Assembly (NCBI GenBank): GCA_910589665.1
Contig: CAJUTR010000011.1
Coordinates: 15,612 to 79,611 of the forward strand
Reading direction: 5' to 3'
Source of the DNA: an uncultured Eubacterium sp.
GTDB taxonomy: Bacteria > Bacillota > Clostridia > Lachnospirales > Lachnospiraceae
DNA: 64,000 nucleotides
In this document: piece by piece, positions 9,181 through 17,647 of the stretch
How the letters are laid out: each line of letters opens with the position of its first letter
How positions within the stretch are numbered: the stretch's first letter is position 1
The notes under the pieces: model-generated
What the model saw: the letters and a program-made list of their open reading frames with translations, nothing else
The model's database searches: none
What the model was told of the DNA's origin: nothing
Translations under genes and position numbers: made by a program

Positions 9181-10146
9181 ATGAAAAAAGTAATTAGTGT
9201 GATGATACCTACGTTCAATGAGGAAGAGAACGTAGTGCCGATCGCAGAAGCGGTGATCGATGAGATCACGGCAAACCTTCCTCAGTATGATTATGAGATC
9301 CTTTTTATTGACAACGATTCTACCGATACGACGAGAGCGAAAATACGGGGATTATGTGAAAAGAATAAGAGAATCAAGGCGATTTTCAATGTAAAAAATT
9401 TTGGACAGTTCAATTCCCCGTTCCACGGCCTTTTAGAGACGACGGGGGATTGCACGGTTTTGTTATGTGCGGATTTTCAGGACCCGATTCCGATGATCAC
9501 CCAGTTTGTACATGAGTGGGAAAAGGGATACAAGATCGTGATCGGGATCAAATCGACGAGTAAAGAAAATAAGTTCATGTATTTTTTGCGAAGTTGTTAC
9601 TATAAGCTGATCAAGAGAATGTCCAGTGTAGAGCAGATTGAGCATTTTACTGGATTTGGTTTATATGATAAGACATTTTTGGATGTGCTGAGGAATCTCG
9701 ATGATCCGATGCCATTTCTGCGGGGGATCGTGGCGGAGCTTGGCTTTAAACGCAAAGATATTGAGTATCAGCAGGAAAAGCGGCGTGCCGGGAAAACCCA
9801 CAATAACTGGTATAGTTTGTATGATGCCGCCATGCTCAGCTTTACTTCTTATACCAAAGTGGGAATGCGTATTGCGACGATCATGGGATTTGTTCTGTCC
9901 GGTTTAAGCATCGCTGTGGCATTCATTTATCTAGTCATGAAGCTTGTTTTCTGGGATCGCTTTGTAGCCGGTATGACGCCGATCCTTTTAGGGATTTTTG
10001 TTTTCGGATCGGTGCAGTTGTTCTTTATCGGATTGCTGGGAGAATATATCATGAGTATCAATTCAAGAGTGACACGTCGTCCGCTTGTTGTCGAGGAAGA
10101 GCGGATCAATTTTGAGGATCAGGAAACGGAAGGGGAGAAAAAATGA
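9181..10146 (+). CDS. GT2 polyprenyl-phosphate sugar synthase (GtrB/DPM1-like)
   Basis: 321 residues. The GT2 domain begins VISVMIPTFNEEENVVPIAEAV, has the nucleotide/metal region LLCADFQDP (DxxD-type), and ends in two membrane helices (about 225-250 and 260-290) before LGEYIMSINSRVTRRP. This build is that of GtrB/ArnC/YkoT-type enzymes, which load a sugar from an NDP-sugar onto undecaprenyl phosphate at the inner face of the membrane. The next gene, a GtrA flippase, overlaps it by four bases (ATGA). The pair is the classic first two parts of a three-component glycosylation system, with nearby GT-C proteins as the likely third. Confidence 0.85.
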   Translation: MKKVISVMIPTFNEEENVVPIAEAVIDEITANLPQYDYEILFIDNDSTDTTRAKIRGLCEKNKRIKAIFNVKNFGQFNSPFHGLLETTGDCTVLLCADFQDPIPMITQFVHEWEKGYKIVIGIKSTSKENKFMYFLRSCYYKLIKRMSSVEQIEHFTGFGLYDKTFLDVLRNLDDPMPFLRGIVAELGFKRKDIEYQQEKRRAGKTHNNWYSLYDAAMLSFTSYTKVGMRIATIMGFVLSGLSIAVAFIYLVMKLVFWDRFVAGMTPILLGIFVFGSVQLFFIGLLGEYIMSINSRVTRRPLVVEEERINFEDQETEGEKK

Positions 10147-10676
10147 ATAACATAGCGGGAAAACTTTGGAATCTCATCGAAATAATGGTGCGGGGAATCT
10201 TTGGATTGTTCTTCCGCATCTTCCATATCAAATGTACCGAGGAGCAGTGGGAGTCGCTTCTGCAGTTCGTGCGGTTCGGCATTGTCGGCGCGTGGAATAC
10301 GGTGTTTTCGTATGCCATCAACGTGTGTTGCCTGTTAATATTTAAAAAAATGGGTATATTAAGTGTGGCGGACCTGGATATGTATGTGGCGAATACGATC
10401 GCGTTTATCCTCAGTGTTCTCTGTTCGTTCCTTCTGAACAGCCGGTTTGTATTTACGCTGGAAGAAGGACAGAGCCGCAGTTTCTGGAAGGCGTTATTAA
10501 AAAGTTACCTCTCGTACGGATTTACGGGGATCATTTTGAATAACATACTGGCTTATGTATGGGTTGGGATTTTTGGTATTTCCAAATTTGTGGCACCGCT
10601 GATCAGCCTGATCATTGCGATTCCGATCAACTTTTTTATGAACAAGCTTTGGGCATTTAAGACTGAGACGGAATAA
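10143..10676 (+). CDS. GtrA-family membrane protein (lipid-linked sugar flippase)
   Basis: 177 residues with four hydrophobic segments. The start of the domain is LLQFVRFGIVGAWNTVFSYAINV, and the strings NTIAFILSVLCSFLLNSRFVF and the closing PINFFMNKLWAFK are hallmark GtrA/DPMS-flippase sequences. GtrA proteins are thought to flip undecaprenyl-phosphate-linked sugars to the outer face. Its ATG overlaps the stop of the GtrB-like gene, so the two are translationally coupled. About 40 extra N-terminal residues precede the canonical domain. Confidence 0.88.
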   Translation: MNNIAGKLWNLIEIMVRGIFGLFFRIFHIKCTEEQWESLLQFVRFGIVGAWNTVFSYAINVCCLLIFKKMGILSVADLDMYVANTIAFILSVLCSFLLNSRFVFTLEEGQSRSFWKALLKSYLSYGFTGIILNNILAYVWVGIFGISKFVAPLISLIIAIPINFFMNKLWAFKTETE

Positions 10677-10746
10677 GGCGGTCTCATAACGGGGGCGATG
10701 AATCGGCGGGCAGCTTGTGATTGTCCCAGAAAGATGTGAAAAAAAC

Positions 10747-10775
10747 TTTTCAAATGAGGAAAGATATGGTAAAAT
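10747..10775 (+). promoter_or_regulatory. Possible internal sigma-A promoter
   Basis: TTTTCA and TAAAAT are separated by 17 bases in the gap after gtrA, with ATG 34 bases downstream at 10810. The spacing is ideal but the hexamers are imperfect. It could give extra transcription of the second GT2 gene and manA-manC. Confidence 0.4.
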
Positions 10776-10809
10776 GGTTTCGAATGAACAAATGACATGG
10801 AGGAAAAAC

Positions 10810-11517
10810 ATGGGAATCAGTGTTATCCTGCTGGCATACAAAGAGGAAGAAAACCTCAAAGTCCTGTTGCCGCAGATCATAGACAATGTGAAAAAGACAG
10901 GGGAGGAGTATGAGATCCTGGTGATCGATACAGCCGAACCTCTCGATGATACAGAGGGCGTATGTAAGACATTTGGGGCGAGGTATATCAACCAGGAAGA
11001 GCCAGCATTTGGCGGCGCGTTCAAGACGGGCATCAAGTATGCCGAGATGGACAAGTTCCTTATTTTAGACAGCGATGGTTCGCACAATCCAAAATATATC
11101 CCGGCCATATATGAGAAGTTTACGAAAGAGAACTGCGATGTCGTGATCGGCTCGCGGTACGTGGAGGGCGGGAAGACGAACGACGCGAAGAGTTCGATCG
11201 TGATGTCTCATATCTTAAACGGCATGTTCCGGCTGTTTCTCGGCATTAAGGCGAAAGACATTTCGACCGATTACCGCATGTATCATACGGAACAACTAAA
11301 AAAAGTTTCGCTGACGTGCCGGAATTACGATGTGCTGCAGGAAGTGCTCCTGCGTCTCCGGTTAAAAAAGGAAAATAAAAAATTGAAGATCGGGGAAGTT
11401 CCCATTGAGTTCGACAAGCGTATCTACGGCGAGTCGAAGCGGCGGCTGCTTCCGTTTATCATGAGTTATATTAAGACATTGTGTAAGCTTACCGTTACGC
11501 GGATGGTTGGGAAATAG
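10810..11517 (+). CDS. GT2 family glycosyltransferase (dolichyl-phosphate-mannose-synthase-like)
   Basis: About 235 residues, beginning MGISVILLAYKEEENLKVLLPQI with a DSDGSH metal/nucleotide motif near residue 85 and GSRYVEGG further on. This is the DPM1-like branch of GT2 that makes polyprenyl-phosphate sugars. Unlike the gene at 9181 it has no clear C-terminal membrane pair, only amphipathic sequence. The frame is open back to 10717, but the ATG at 10810 has GGAGG six to eight bases upstream and starts the conserved domain, so the extra residues are rejected. Adjacent manA, manC, gmd and rmd suggest a GDP-sugar donor (inference). Confidence 0.8.
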   Translation: MGISVILLAYKEEENLKVLLPQIIDNVKKTGEEYEILVIDTAEPLDDTEGVCKTFGARYINQEEPAFGGAFKTGIKYAEMDKFLILDSDGSHNPKYIPAIYEKFTKENCDVVIGSRYVEGGKTNDAKSSIVMSHILNGMFRLFLGIKAKDISTDYRMYHTEQLKKVSLTCRNYDVLQEVLLRLRLKKENKKLKIGEVPIEFDKRIYGESKRRLLPFIMSYIKTLCKLTVTRMVGK

Positions 11518-11544
11518 GTGGAAAGATAACAGAAAGGTAATGAT

Positions 11545-12510
11545 ATGATGTATCCGATGAAGTTGGCGCCAGTGTATAAGGACTACCTCTGGGGCGGCCA
11601 TGAGCTGGAACGGCTATATGGAAAGGCCGGAGAGGGGGCGTGTACGGCGGAGAGCTGGGAACTTTGCAGCCTGCCGGAAGGAAAGAGCGTCATAAAGAAC
11701 GGTCAGTACAAAGGCCGGTTCCTCAGCGATATCCTGGCGGAGAATCCGTGCTTTGTTTCACCCAAATCCGGATCCGGGGACCGGTTTCCTATCCTTATCA
11801 AGTTCATCGACGCGAAACAGAAGCTGTCGATCCAGGTACATCCCTCGGATGACACGGCGCGGCACGAGCTCGGTGAGGAAGGAAAGGCCGAGATGTGGTA
11901 TGTCATTTCAGCAAAGCCGCACTCTTTTTTATATTATGGGCTGAATCAGGAACTATCAAAGGATAGGCTTGAGGAAAAGATCCGGGATGGCTCGGTCTGT
12001 GACGTGCTGAACCGGGTCGAAGTGCATGCGGGGGACGTGTTTTTTATCCACCCGGGTACGATACACGCGATCGGGGCTGGGATGGTGATCGCCGAGATCC
12101 AGCAGAGCTCGAATACGACATTCCGCGTGTATGACTATCTGCGCAAGGACAAGGATGGGAATTACCGGGAACTTCATATCGATCGGGCAATCGAGGTCAT
12201 CGACCGCACGCCGATCGTGCCATCCCAGGTATTTGATAATAACGAAGTACGCCTGAAAGAGGGACGGCTCCGCCGTTTGTTCGAGTGCAACTATTTTAGT
12301 GTTCTCCGCATCGAAAATTGGGGCGGGAAGATCAAGTTCTGGTGCGACCGCAGTTCGTTCCACTCGCTGCTCGTCGTGAGAGGGAGCGGGTATCTGGAAT
12401 ACAGGGGCAGACGGTATGATTTCCAGGCTGGCGACAGCATATATATTCCGGCGGGGATGGGAGAATATTATATCCATGGCCGCCATGAAATTTTGATGTC
12501 AAAGCTATAA
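11545..12510 (+). CDS. manA: Mannose-6-phosphate isomerase, class I
   Basis: 321 residues, the short type I isomerase of Firmicutes, which interconverts fructose-6-phosphate and mannose-6-phosphate with zinc. Typical strings are KDYLWGGHELERLYGK, ESWELCS, KFIDAKQKLSIQVHPSD (metal-binding Gln/His), KAEMWYVI and VFFIHPGTIHAIGAGMVIAEIQQSSNTTFRVYD-like sequence near residue 165. AGAAAGG lies seven bases before the ATG. Followed by manC, it supplies the first two dedicated steps to GDP-mannose for the polysaccharide locus. Confidence 0.92.
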   Translation: MMYPMKLAPVYKDYLWGGHELERLYGKAGEGACTAESWELCSLPEGKSVIKNGQYKGRFLSDILAENPCFVSPKSGSGDRFPILIKFIDAKQKLSIQVHPSDDTARHELGEEGKAEMWYVISAKPHSFLYYGLNQELSKDRLEEKIRDGSVCDVLNRVEVHAGDVFFIHPGTIHAIGAGMVIAEIQQSSNTTFRVYDYLRKDKDGNYRELHIDRAIEVIDRTPIVPSQVFDNNEVRLKEGRLRRLFECNYFSVLRIENWGGKIKFWCDRSSFHSLLVVRGSGYLEYRGRRYDFQAGDSIYIPAGMGEYYIHGRHEILMSKL

Positions 12511-12546
12511 AGTGTCAAAGCGATAAAGAAAGGAATGGGTATTTCA

Positions 12547-13617
12547 ATGAAAGTAACAGCAATGATCATGGCAGGAGGACGGGGCGAGCGGTTTTGGCCG
12601 AAGAGCCGCAAGAGCCTGCCAAAACAGTTTTTAAGCCTGACGGATGATGGTGTGACGATGATCCAGGACACGGTGAGCAGGATCCTGCCGCTTGTCGATA
12701 TGGAGGATATTTACATCGTGACAAATCGGGATTATAAGGAGCTTGCGATGGAGCAGCTGCCGGAACTGCCGGAAGAGAACATACTGTGCGAGCCGGTCGG
12801 CCGGAATACGGCGCCGTGTGTCGGACTCGCCGCCATGCACATCGGCAAGAAGTATGACGACGCTCTTATGATCGTACTGCCGTCAGATCATTTGATCAAA
12901 TACAATTCCATGTTTTTAAATGTGCTGCGGGATGCGTGCGCGGTGGCGGAAAAGGGCGAAAACCTGACGACGATCGGTATTACCCCGAATTACCCGGAGA
13001 CCGGGTACGGCTACATTAAGTTTGATCCCGACCAAAGTGAGGGACGCGCGTACGGCGTGGAGCGGTTTGTGGAAAAACCCGATCTGAAAACGGCGAAAAA
13101 GTATCTGGCGGACGAATCTTATCTGTGGAACAGCGGTATGTTTGTGTGGAAGGTTTCTACGATCCTGGCAGATATAGAAAAACATATACCGAATACGTAC
13201 GAGGGGCTGGTGAAGATCAGGGAAGCCATCGGTACGGAAGAGCAGGATGCCGTACTGGAAGCGGAATTCCAAAAGATGGAATCTGAATCGATTGATTACG
13301 GCATTATGGAAAAGGCAGATCATATCTATGTCATTCCAGGGACATTTGGCTGGGATGATGTCGGTTCGTGGCTGGCGGTCGGAAGGATCCGCTCGACCAA
13401 TGAATTTGGAAATACCGTTCAGGGAAATGTAATCACGGTGGAGACGAAAAACTCGATCATCGAGGGAACGGACAAGCTGATCGCGGCCGTAGGGTTGAAG
13501 GACATCATCGTGGTCGATACCGATGATGCGCTTCTGATCTGTGACAAAGGTCACGCTGGCGATATTAAGAAAGTACTGGAGAACCTTCGGATCTGCAACC
13601 GGAACGAGTACATTTAG
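12547..13617 (+). CDS. manC: Mannose-1-phosphate guanylyltransferase
   Basis: About 356 residues. It makes GDP-mannose from mannose-1-phosphate and GTP. The nucleotidyltransferase signature is IMAGGRGERFWPKSRKSLPKQF, followed by EPVGRNTAPC, PSDHLI, FVEKPD and a typical GTFGWDDVGSW. It lacks the C-terminal cupin/isomerase domain of long ManC proteins, which fits a separate manA next door. An in-frame ATG at 12535 lies directly against AAGGA, too close for good initiation; the ATG at 12547 is about twelve bases away, so the exact start is uncertain by four residues. Confidence 0.9.
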   Translation: MKVTAMIMAGGRGERFWPKSRKSLPKQFLSLTDDGVTMIQDTVSRILPLVDMEDIYIVTNRDYKELAMEQLPELPEENILCEPVGRNTAPCVGLAAMHIGKKYDDALMIVLPSDHLIKYNSMFLNVLRDACAVAEKGENLTTIGITPNYPETGYGYIKFDPDQSEGRAYGVERFVEKPDLKTAKKYLADESYLWNSGMFVWKVSTILADIEKHIPNTYEGLVKIREAIGTEEQDAVLEAEFQKMESESIDYGIMEKADHIYVIPGTFGWDDVGSWLAVGRIRSTNEFGNTVQGNVITVETKNSIIEGTDKLIAAVGLKDIIVVDTDDALLICDKGHAGDIKKVLENLRICNRNEYI

Positions 13618-13747
13618 TACAAGGATTCATGTTCTGTACTTTGTGTCATATCGGCCGGGGAACGGTGTTCCATGTGTTTGTATGAAACCCGGCATGATAG
13701 GAAAAAATAGATAAAAATGAAAAAACAGGTTTTTGAAAGGAGATAAT

Positions 13748-14782
13748 ATGAAACGTGCATTGATTACAGGTATTACTGGACAGGACGGTTCTTACCTTGC
13801 GGAATTGTTATTGGAAAAAGGATATGAGGTATACGGCATCATGCGCCGTAAAAGTGTAGTGGACTATGGAAATGTGGAGCATATCAAGGATAAACTGAAT
13901 TTTATCTATGCGGATATGACCGACGTGGTATCCCTGATCCGCGCGATGCGTATCAGCCAGGCCGATGAGATCTACAATCTGGCGGCGCAGTCGTTCGTGG
14001 CGACGAGCTGGGAGCAGCCGCTCGCGACGGCGGACATTGACGCGCTCGGCGTGACGAACATGCTGGAGGCGATCCGCACGGTGAAACCGGAAGCTAGATT
14101 TTACCAGGCTTCTACGAGTGAGATGTTTGGTCTCGTTCAGGAGATGCCGCAGAAGGAGACGACACCGTTTTATCCGCGTTCCCCATACGGAGTTGCGAAA
14201 GTGTATGGACACTGGATCACGAAAAATTACCGCGAGAGTTATGATCTGTACGCCTGCTCCGGTATTTTGTTCAACCATGAGTCGGAGAGGCGCGGACTGG
14301 AGTTCGTGACGAGAAAGATCACAGATGCGGTAGCGCGTATCAAATTAGGCGTTCAGGATCATGTGGAACTCGGAAATATGGATTCGAAGAGAGACTGGGG
14401 CCATTCAAAGGATTATGTGCATGCGATGTGGCTCATGCTCCAGCAGGATAAGCCGGATGATTATGTCGTTGCTACCGGCGAGACGCGTACGGTGCGTGAA
14501 TTTGTCGAGCTGGCGTTCGGCCATGTAGGTATCGATGTCGAGTGGAAGGGCGAAGGCGTAGATGAGATCGGTGTGGATAAGGCGACAGGAAAGACGATCG
14601 TGACGATCAATCCCAAATTCTTCCGCCCGGCTGAGGTGGAAGTGCTTCTCGGCGATCCGTCAAAAGCAGAAAAGATGCTTGGATGGAAGCGGGAGATCTC
14701 ATTCAGCCAGCTTGTGGAGGGAATGGTAAAGAACGACCTGGCATTGGTAGAGAAAGAAATCAAGGTGCAGTCGATCCAGTAG
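13748..14782 (+). CDS. gmd: GDP-mannose 4,6-dehydratase
   Basis: About 344 residues. Converts GDP-D-mannose to GDP-4-keto-6-deoxy-D-mannose. The N-terminus MKRALITGITGQDGSYLAEL and the strings MRRKSVVDYGNVEH, STSEMFGLVQEMPQKETTPFYPRSPYGVAK (with Tyr-x3-Lys) and NHESERRG are diagnostic. AAAGGAG five bases upstream fixes the ATG at 13748 rather than the earlier ATG at 13733. It is separated from manC by about 130 bases with no clear feature. A degenerate copy of its last 24 codons lies just after the stop (14801-14872). Confidence 0.93.
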   Translation: MKRALITGITGQDGSYLAELLLEKGYEVYGIMRRKSVVDYGNVEHIKDKLNFIYADMTDVVSLIRAMRISQADEIYNLAAQSFVATSWEQPLATADIDALGVTNMLEAIRTVKPEARFYQASTSEMFGLVQEMPQKETTPFYPRSPYGVAKVYGHWITKNYRESYDLYACSGILFNHESERRGLEFVTRKITDAVARIKLGVQDHVELGNMDSKRDWGHSKDYVHAMWLMLQQDKPDDYVVATGETRTVREFVELAFGHVGIDVEWKGEGVDEIGVDKATGKTIVTINPKFFRPAEVEVLLGDPSKAEKMLGWKREISFSQLVEGMVKNDLALVEKEIKVQSIQ

Positions 14783-14800
14783 TCATCATTTTGAGGCAGC

Positions 14801-14872
14801 CAGCACGTTAAGGGAATGGTGAAGAACGGTCTGGCATGGCAGAAAGAGAGTAAGGTGCCGTCGGCCTAGTAA
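14801..14872 (+). repeat. Degenerate duplicate of the gmd 3' end
   Basis: About 72 bases between gmd and the next gene repeat the gmd tail (14708-14782). Shared blocks include GGGAATGGT, AAGAAC, CTGGCAT, AGAAAGA and AAGGTG, in the same order and ending in a TAG at an equivalent place. Several substitutions and a roughly six-base net shortening separate the copies. It looks like a scar of tandem duplication or of recombination between related gmd genes. Confidence 0.7.
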
Positions 14873-14900
14873 CAATGACGGCACAGAAATGAGGGGAAGC

Positions 14901-15845
14901 ATGAAGAGAGCATTGATTATCGGCGGAGCCGGATTTGTGGGACAGTATTTGGCAGATTATCTGCAAAAGGATTGCGGATATGAGGTCTGTTCTACGAAAA
15001 TGAAAAATGAGGAGCTTCCCGATACCGATTATGAAGTAAGAGACATGAACCTCCTCGTCAAAGAAGAGGTAGAGGCAGTTGTGGAGCAGGTTGACCCAGA
15101 TTTTATTTTTCATCTGGCGGCACAGAGTTCGGTGGCCGTCTCGTGGTCAAATCCGCAGCTGACGGTGGATGTCAATATAAAGGGGACGATCCAGCTTTTG
15201 GACGTGCTGAAGGATCGTCAGTTTAAGGGCGGCGTCCTGCTGATCGGCTCCGGTGAGGAGTACGGGCGCATTTTGCCTGACGAGGTGCCGATCGTAGAAG
15301 ATACGGTTCTGAGGCCGGGAAATATTTACGCGGCTACAAAGAGCTGTCAGAATATGATCGCCGGCATTTATGCGAAGGCATACGGCCTGCATCTAGTAAT
15401 GGTGCGCGCGTTTAATCATGTGGGACCGAAGCAGTCCCCGCAGTTTGTCGTTTCCGATTTCTGCAAACAGGTGGCAGAGGTGGAGATGGGACTGCGGGAG
15501 CCGGTCATCCATGTGGGAAATCTGAAAGCACAGCGCGATTTTACGGATGTCCGTGATGTCGTCGCCGCCTATGAGTGTCTCGTGCGGCTCGGTGAGAGCG
15601 GAGAGACATACAATGTCGGTTCCGGTACTGCTTACACGATCGAGCATATTTTAAATCAGATCATCGCCCTATCGGGGCGGGAGATCCGCGTCGAGGTGGA
15701 GAAAGAGCGTTTACGGCCGATCGATGTTCCGCTTATTGTCGCGGATGTCACGAAAATAAAAGAGCGGACAGGCTGGGAACAGAAGATTTCGCTGGAACAG
15801 ACGCTGCAGGATACGCTGGCGTACTGGAGAGAGAATCTAGTGTAA
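14901..15845 (+). CDS. rmd: GDP-4-keto-6-deoxy-D-mannose reductase-like epimerase/dehydrogenase
   Basis: About 314 residues, extended SDR with MKRALIIGGAGFVGQYLADYL, the Thr/Ser-rich SGEEYG active-site Ser region and YAATKSCQ (Tyr-x3-Lys). The strings HLAAQSSVAVSWSNPQLTVDVNIKGT and RAFNHVGPKQSPQFVVSDF are typical of Rmd-type reductases, which use GDP-4-keto-6-deoxymannose to make GDP-D-rhamnose; a GDP-6-deoxytalose product cannot be excluded. Position directly after gmd supports the role. GAGGGG precedes the ATG at 14901, preferred over 14889. Confidence 0.82.
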   Translation: MKRALIIGGAGFVGQYLADYLQKDCGYEVCSTKMKNEELPDTDYEVRDMNLLVKEEVEAVVEQVDPDFIFHLAAQSSVAVSWSNPQLTVDVNIKGTIQLLDVLKDRQFKGGVLLIGSGEEYGRILPDEVPIVEDTVLRPGNIYAATKSCQNMIAGIYAKAYGLHLVMVRAFNHVGPKQSPQFVVSDFCKQVAEVEMGLREPVIHVGNLKAQRDFTDVRDVVAAYECLVRLGESGETYNVGSGTAYTIEHILNQIIALSGREIRVEVEKERLRPIDVPLIVADVTKIKERTGWEQKISLEQTLQDTLAYWRENLV

Positions 15846-15943
15846 TACCGGTCATACTGCGCCTTTTGGCGAAATATGAGCGGTACCATGCACTGGGTCA
15901 GTAGAAATACGTTGAGTTTGGAGAGGGAAAGGAAGAGTAGCAT

Positions 15944-17647
15944 ATGGGTCGAACAGAGAATTTTGAGCGATGGCTGGCTCATGTAAAGGAAGCCGATTTA
16001 TTAGAGGAACTGGAGAGTATACGCGGGAACGAGGAAGAGATCCATGATCGTTTTTACCGTGAATTGGAATTTGGTACTGGGGGACTGCGCGGCGTGATCG
16101 GTGCGGGGACGTACCGGATGAATGTCTACACGGTAGCAAAAGCGACACAGGGATACAGCAATTACCTGACGAAAACAGTCAAGACGGGTTCTGCGTCGAA
16201 TCCGTCGTCCTCCGCCTCGGTTGCGATCGCGTATGACAGCCGGAATAAGTCGGATCTGTTCGCAATGACGGCGGCAGGCGTGTTTGCTGCGAACGGCATC
16301 CAGGTTTATCTGTATCAGGAACTGATGCCGACGCCGTGCCTTTCCTATGCGGTGCGCGCGCTTTGCTGCGATGGCGGCATTGTGGTGACGGCGAGCCATA
16401 ATCCGGCAAAGTACAATGGTTATAAGGTCTATGGATCGGACGGCTGCCAGATCACGCTTGAGGCAGCGGAAGCGATCTTGAACGAGATCGATGGCGTGGA
16501 CGTATTTGATGATGTGAAGTCGGTCGATTTTGAGCAGGGCTGCGAGTCAGGAGCGATCCAGTTTATTGACCAGAATGTCACGACGGGATTCATCGACGCC
16601 GTGTCGGAGCGGGCGCTGAACCCGTCCGAAATCGATAAAGATGTATCGATCGTCTACACGCCGCTGAACGGCACAGGCCGGTATCCGGTGACGAGATGCC
16701 TGCGGGAAAACGGATATACCCAGATTACGATTCCGGCCGAGCAGGAAATGCCGGACGGTAATTTTACGACATGTCCGTATCCAAACCCGGAAATCCGGGA
16801 AGCGCTTGAGGTTGGACTGAAAAAGGCGAAAGAGATCGGGAGCGATCTACTGCTCGCGACCGACCCGGACTGTGACCGCGTCGGCGTTGCGGTGGCAAAA
16901 GGCGACGGCGAGTACCAGCTTATTTCAGGCAATCAGATGGGTATCCTTCTGTTTGACTATATCTGCCGTACAAGGCAGGCAAACGGCACGATGCCAAAGC
17001 GGCCTGTGGCGGTAACGACGATCGTTTCCACGAAAATGATCGACCAGATCGCAAAGCATTACGGCGTCGAGGTCAAGCGTGTGCTGACCGGGTTTAAGTT
17101 TATCGGAGAACAGATTGGCTTTTTAGAGGAACAGGGAGAAGAAGATCGCTATATTTTCGGATTTGAGGAAAGCTACGGCTATTTGAGCGGCGGTCATGTG
17201 CGGGATAAGGACGGCGTAAATGCGTCCCTGCTGATCTGTGAGATGTTTGCCCACTATAAAGCAAAAGGACGCTCCCTCATTCAGGTACTTGATTCGCTGT
17301 ATGAGGAATACGGATATTTTCAGGAGTCACTGCAGTCGATTACCTTTGAAGGTGCGAGCGGGGCAAAGAAAATGGCGGATCTGATGGAGAAGTTCCGGAC
17401 GGAGCCGCCGGCTGATATTGCCGGATATAAAGTACTAGGCGTAAAAGATTACGAAAAGGGCGTAGGAGAACTGCCTAGATCCAATGTTCTCGAGTTTAAT
17501 ATGGAGCAGGATGTAAATGTGCTCGTGCGCCCGTCTGGTACGGAGCCAAAGATCAAGATGTACTATCTAGTGAAGGGCAGCAGCGAGGCACAGGGTAAGT
17601 CGATCGTTTCCTCTTTAGAGGAATACTTTACGAACGTATGTGGGTGA
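15944..17647 (+). CDS. Phosphoglucomutase/phosphomannomutase
   Basis: 567 residues, the long alpha-D-phosphohexomutase type found in Firmicutes. Active-site phosphoserine loop VVTASHNPAKYNGYKVYGSDG (about residue 150), metal loop DPDCDRVGVAVAKGDG, sugar loop FGFEESYGYL and phosphate loop RPSGTEPKIKMYY are all present, so it should be active. In this locus it is the obvious source of mannose-1-phosphate for ManC, though it may also serve glucose-1-phosphate. Its last ten bases overlap the next coding region. Confidence 0.88.
   Translation: MGRTENFERWLAHVKEADLLEELESIRGNEEEIHDRFYRELEFGTGGLRGVIGAGTYRMNVYTVAKATQGYSNYLTKTVKTGSASNPSSSASVAIAYDSRNKSDLFAMTAAGVFAANGIQVYLYQELMPTPCLSYAVRALCCDGGIVVTASHNPAKYNGYKVYGSDGCQITLEAAEAILNEIDGVDVFDDVKSVDFEQGCESGAIQFIDQNVTTGFIDAVSERALNPSEIDKDVSIVYTPLNGTGRYPVTRCLRENGYTQITIPAEQEMPDGNFTTCPYPNPEIREALEVGLKKAKEIGSDLLLATDPDCDRVGVAVAKGDGEYQLISGNQMGILLFDYICRTRQANGTMPKRPVAVTTIVSTKMIDQIAKHYGVEVKRVLTGFKFIGEQIGFLEEQGEEDRYIFGFEESYGYLSGGHVRDKDGVNASLLICEMFAHYKAKGRSLIQVLDSLYEEYGYFQESLQSITFEGASGAKKMADLMEKFRTEPPADIAGYKVLGVKDYEKGVGELPRSNVLEFNMEQDVNVLVRPSGTEPKIKMYYLVKGSSEAQGKSIVSSLEEYFTNVCG

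Noticed and set aside
13618..13747. Gap between manC and gmd examined for a promoter or terminator
   Set aside because: Only a weak GGAACGGTGTTCC hairpin was seen, without T-run or promoter boxes.
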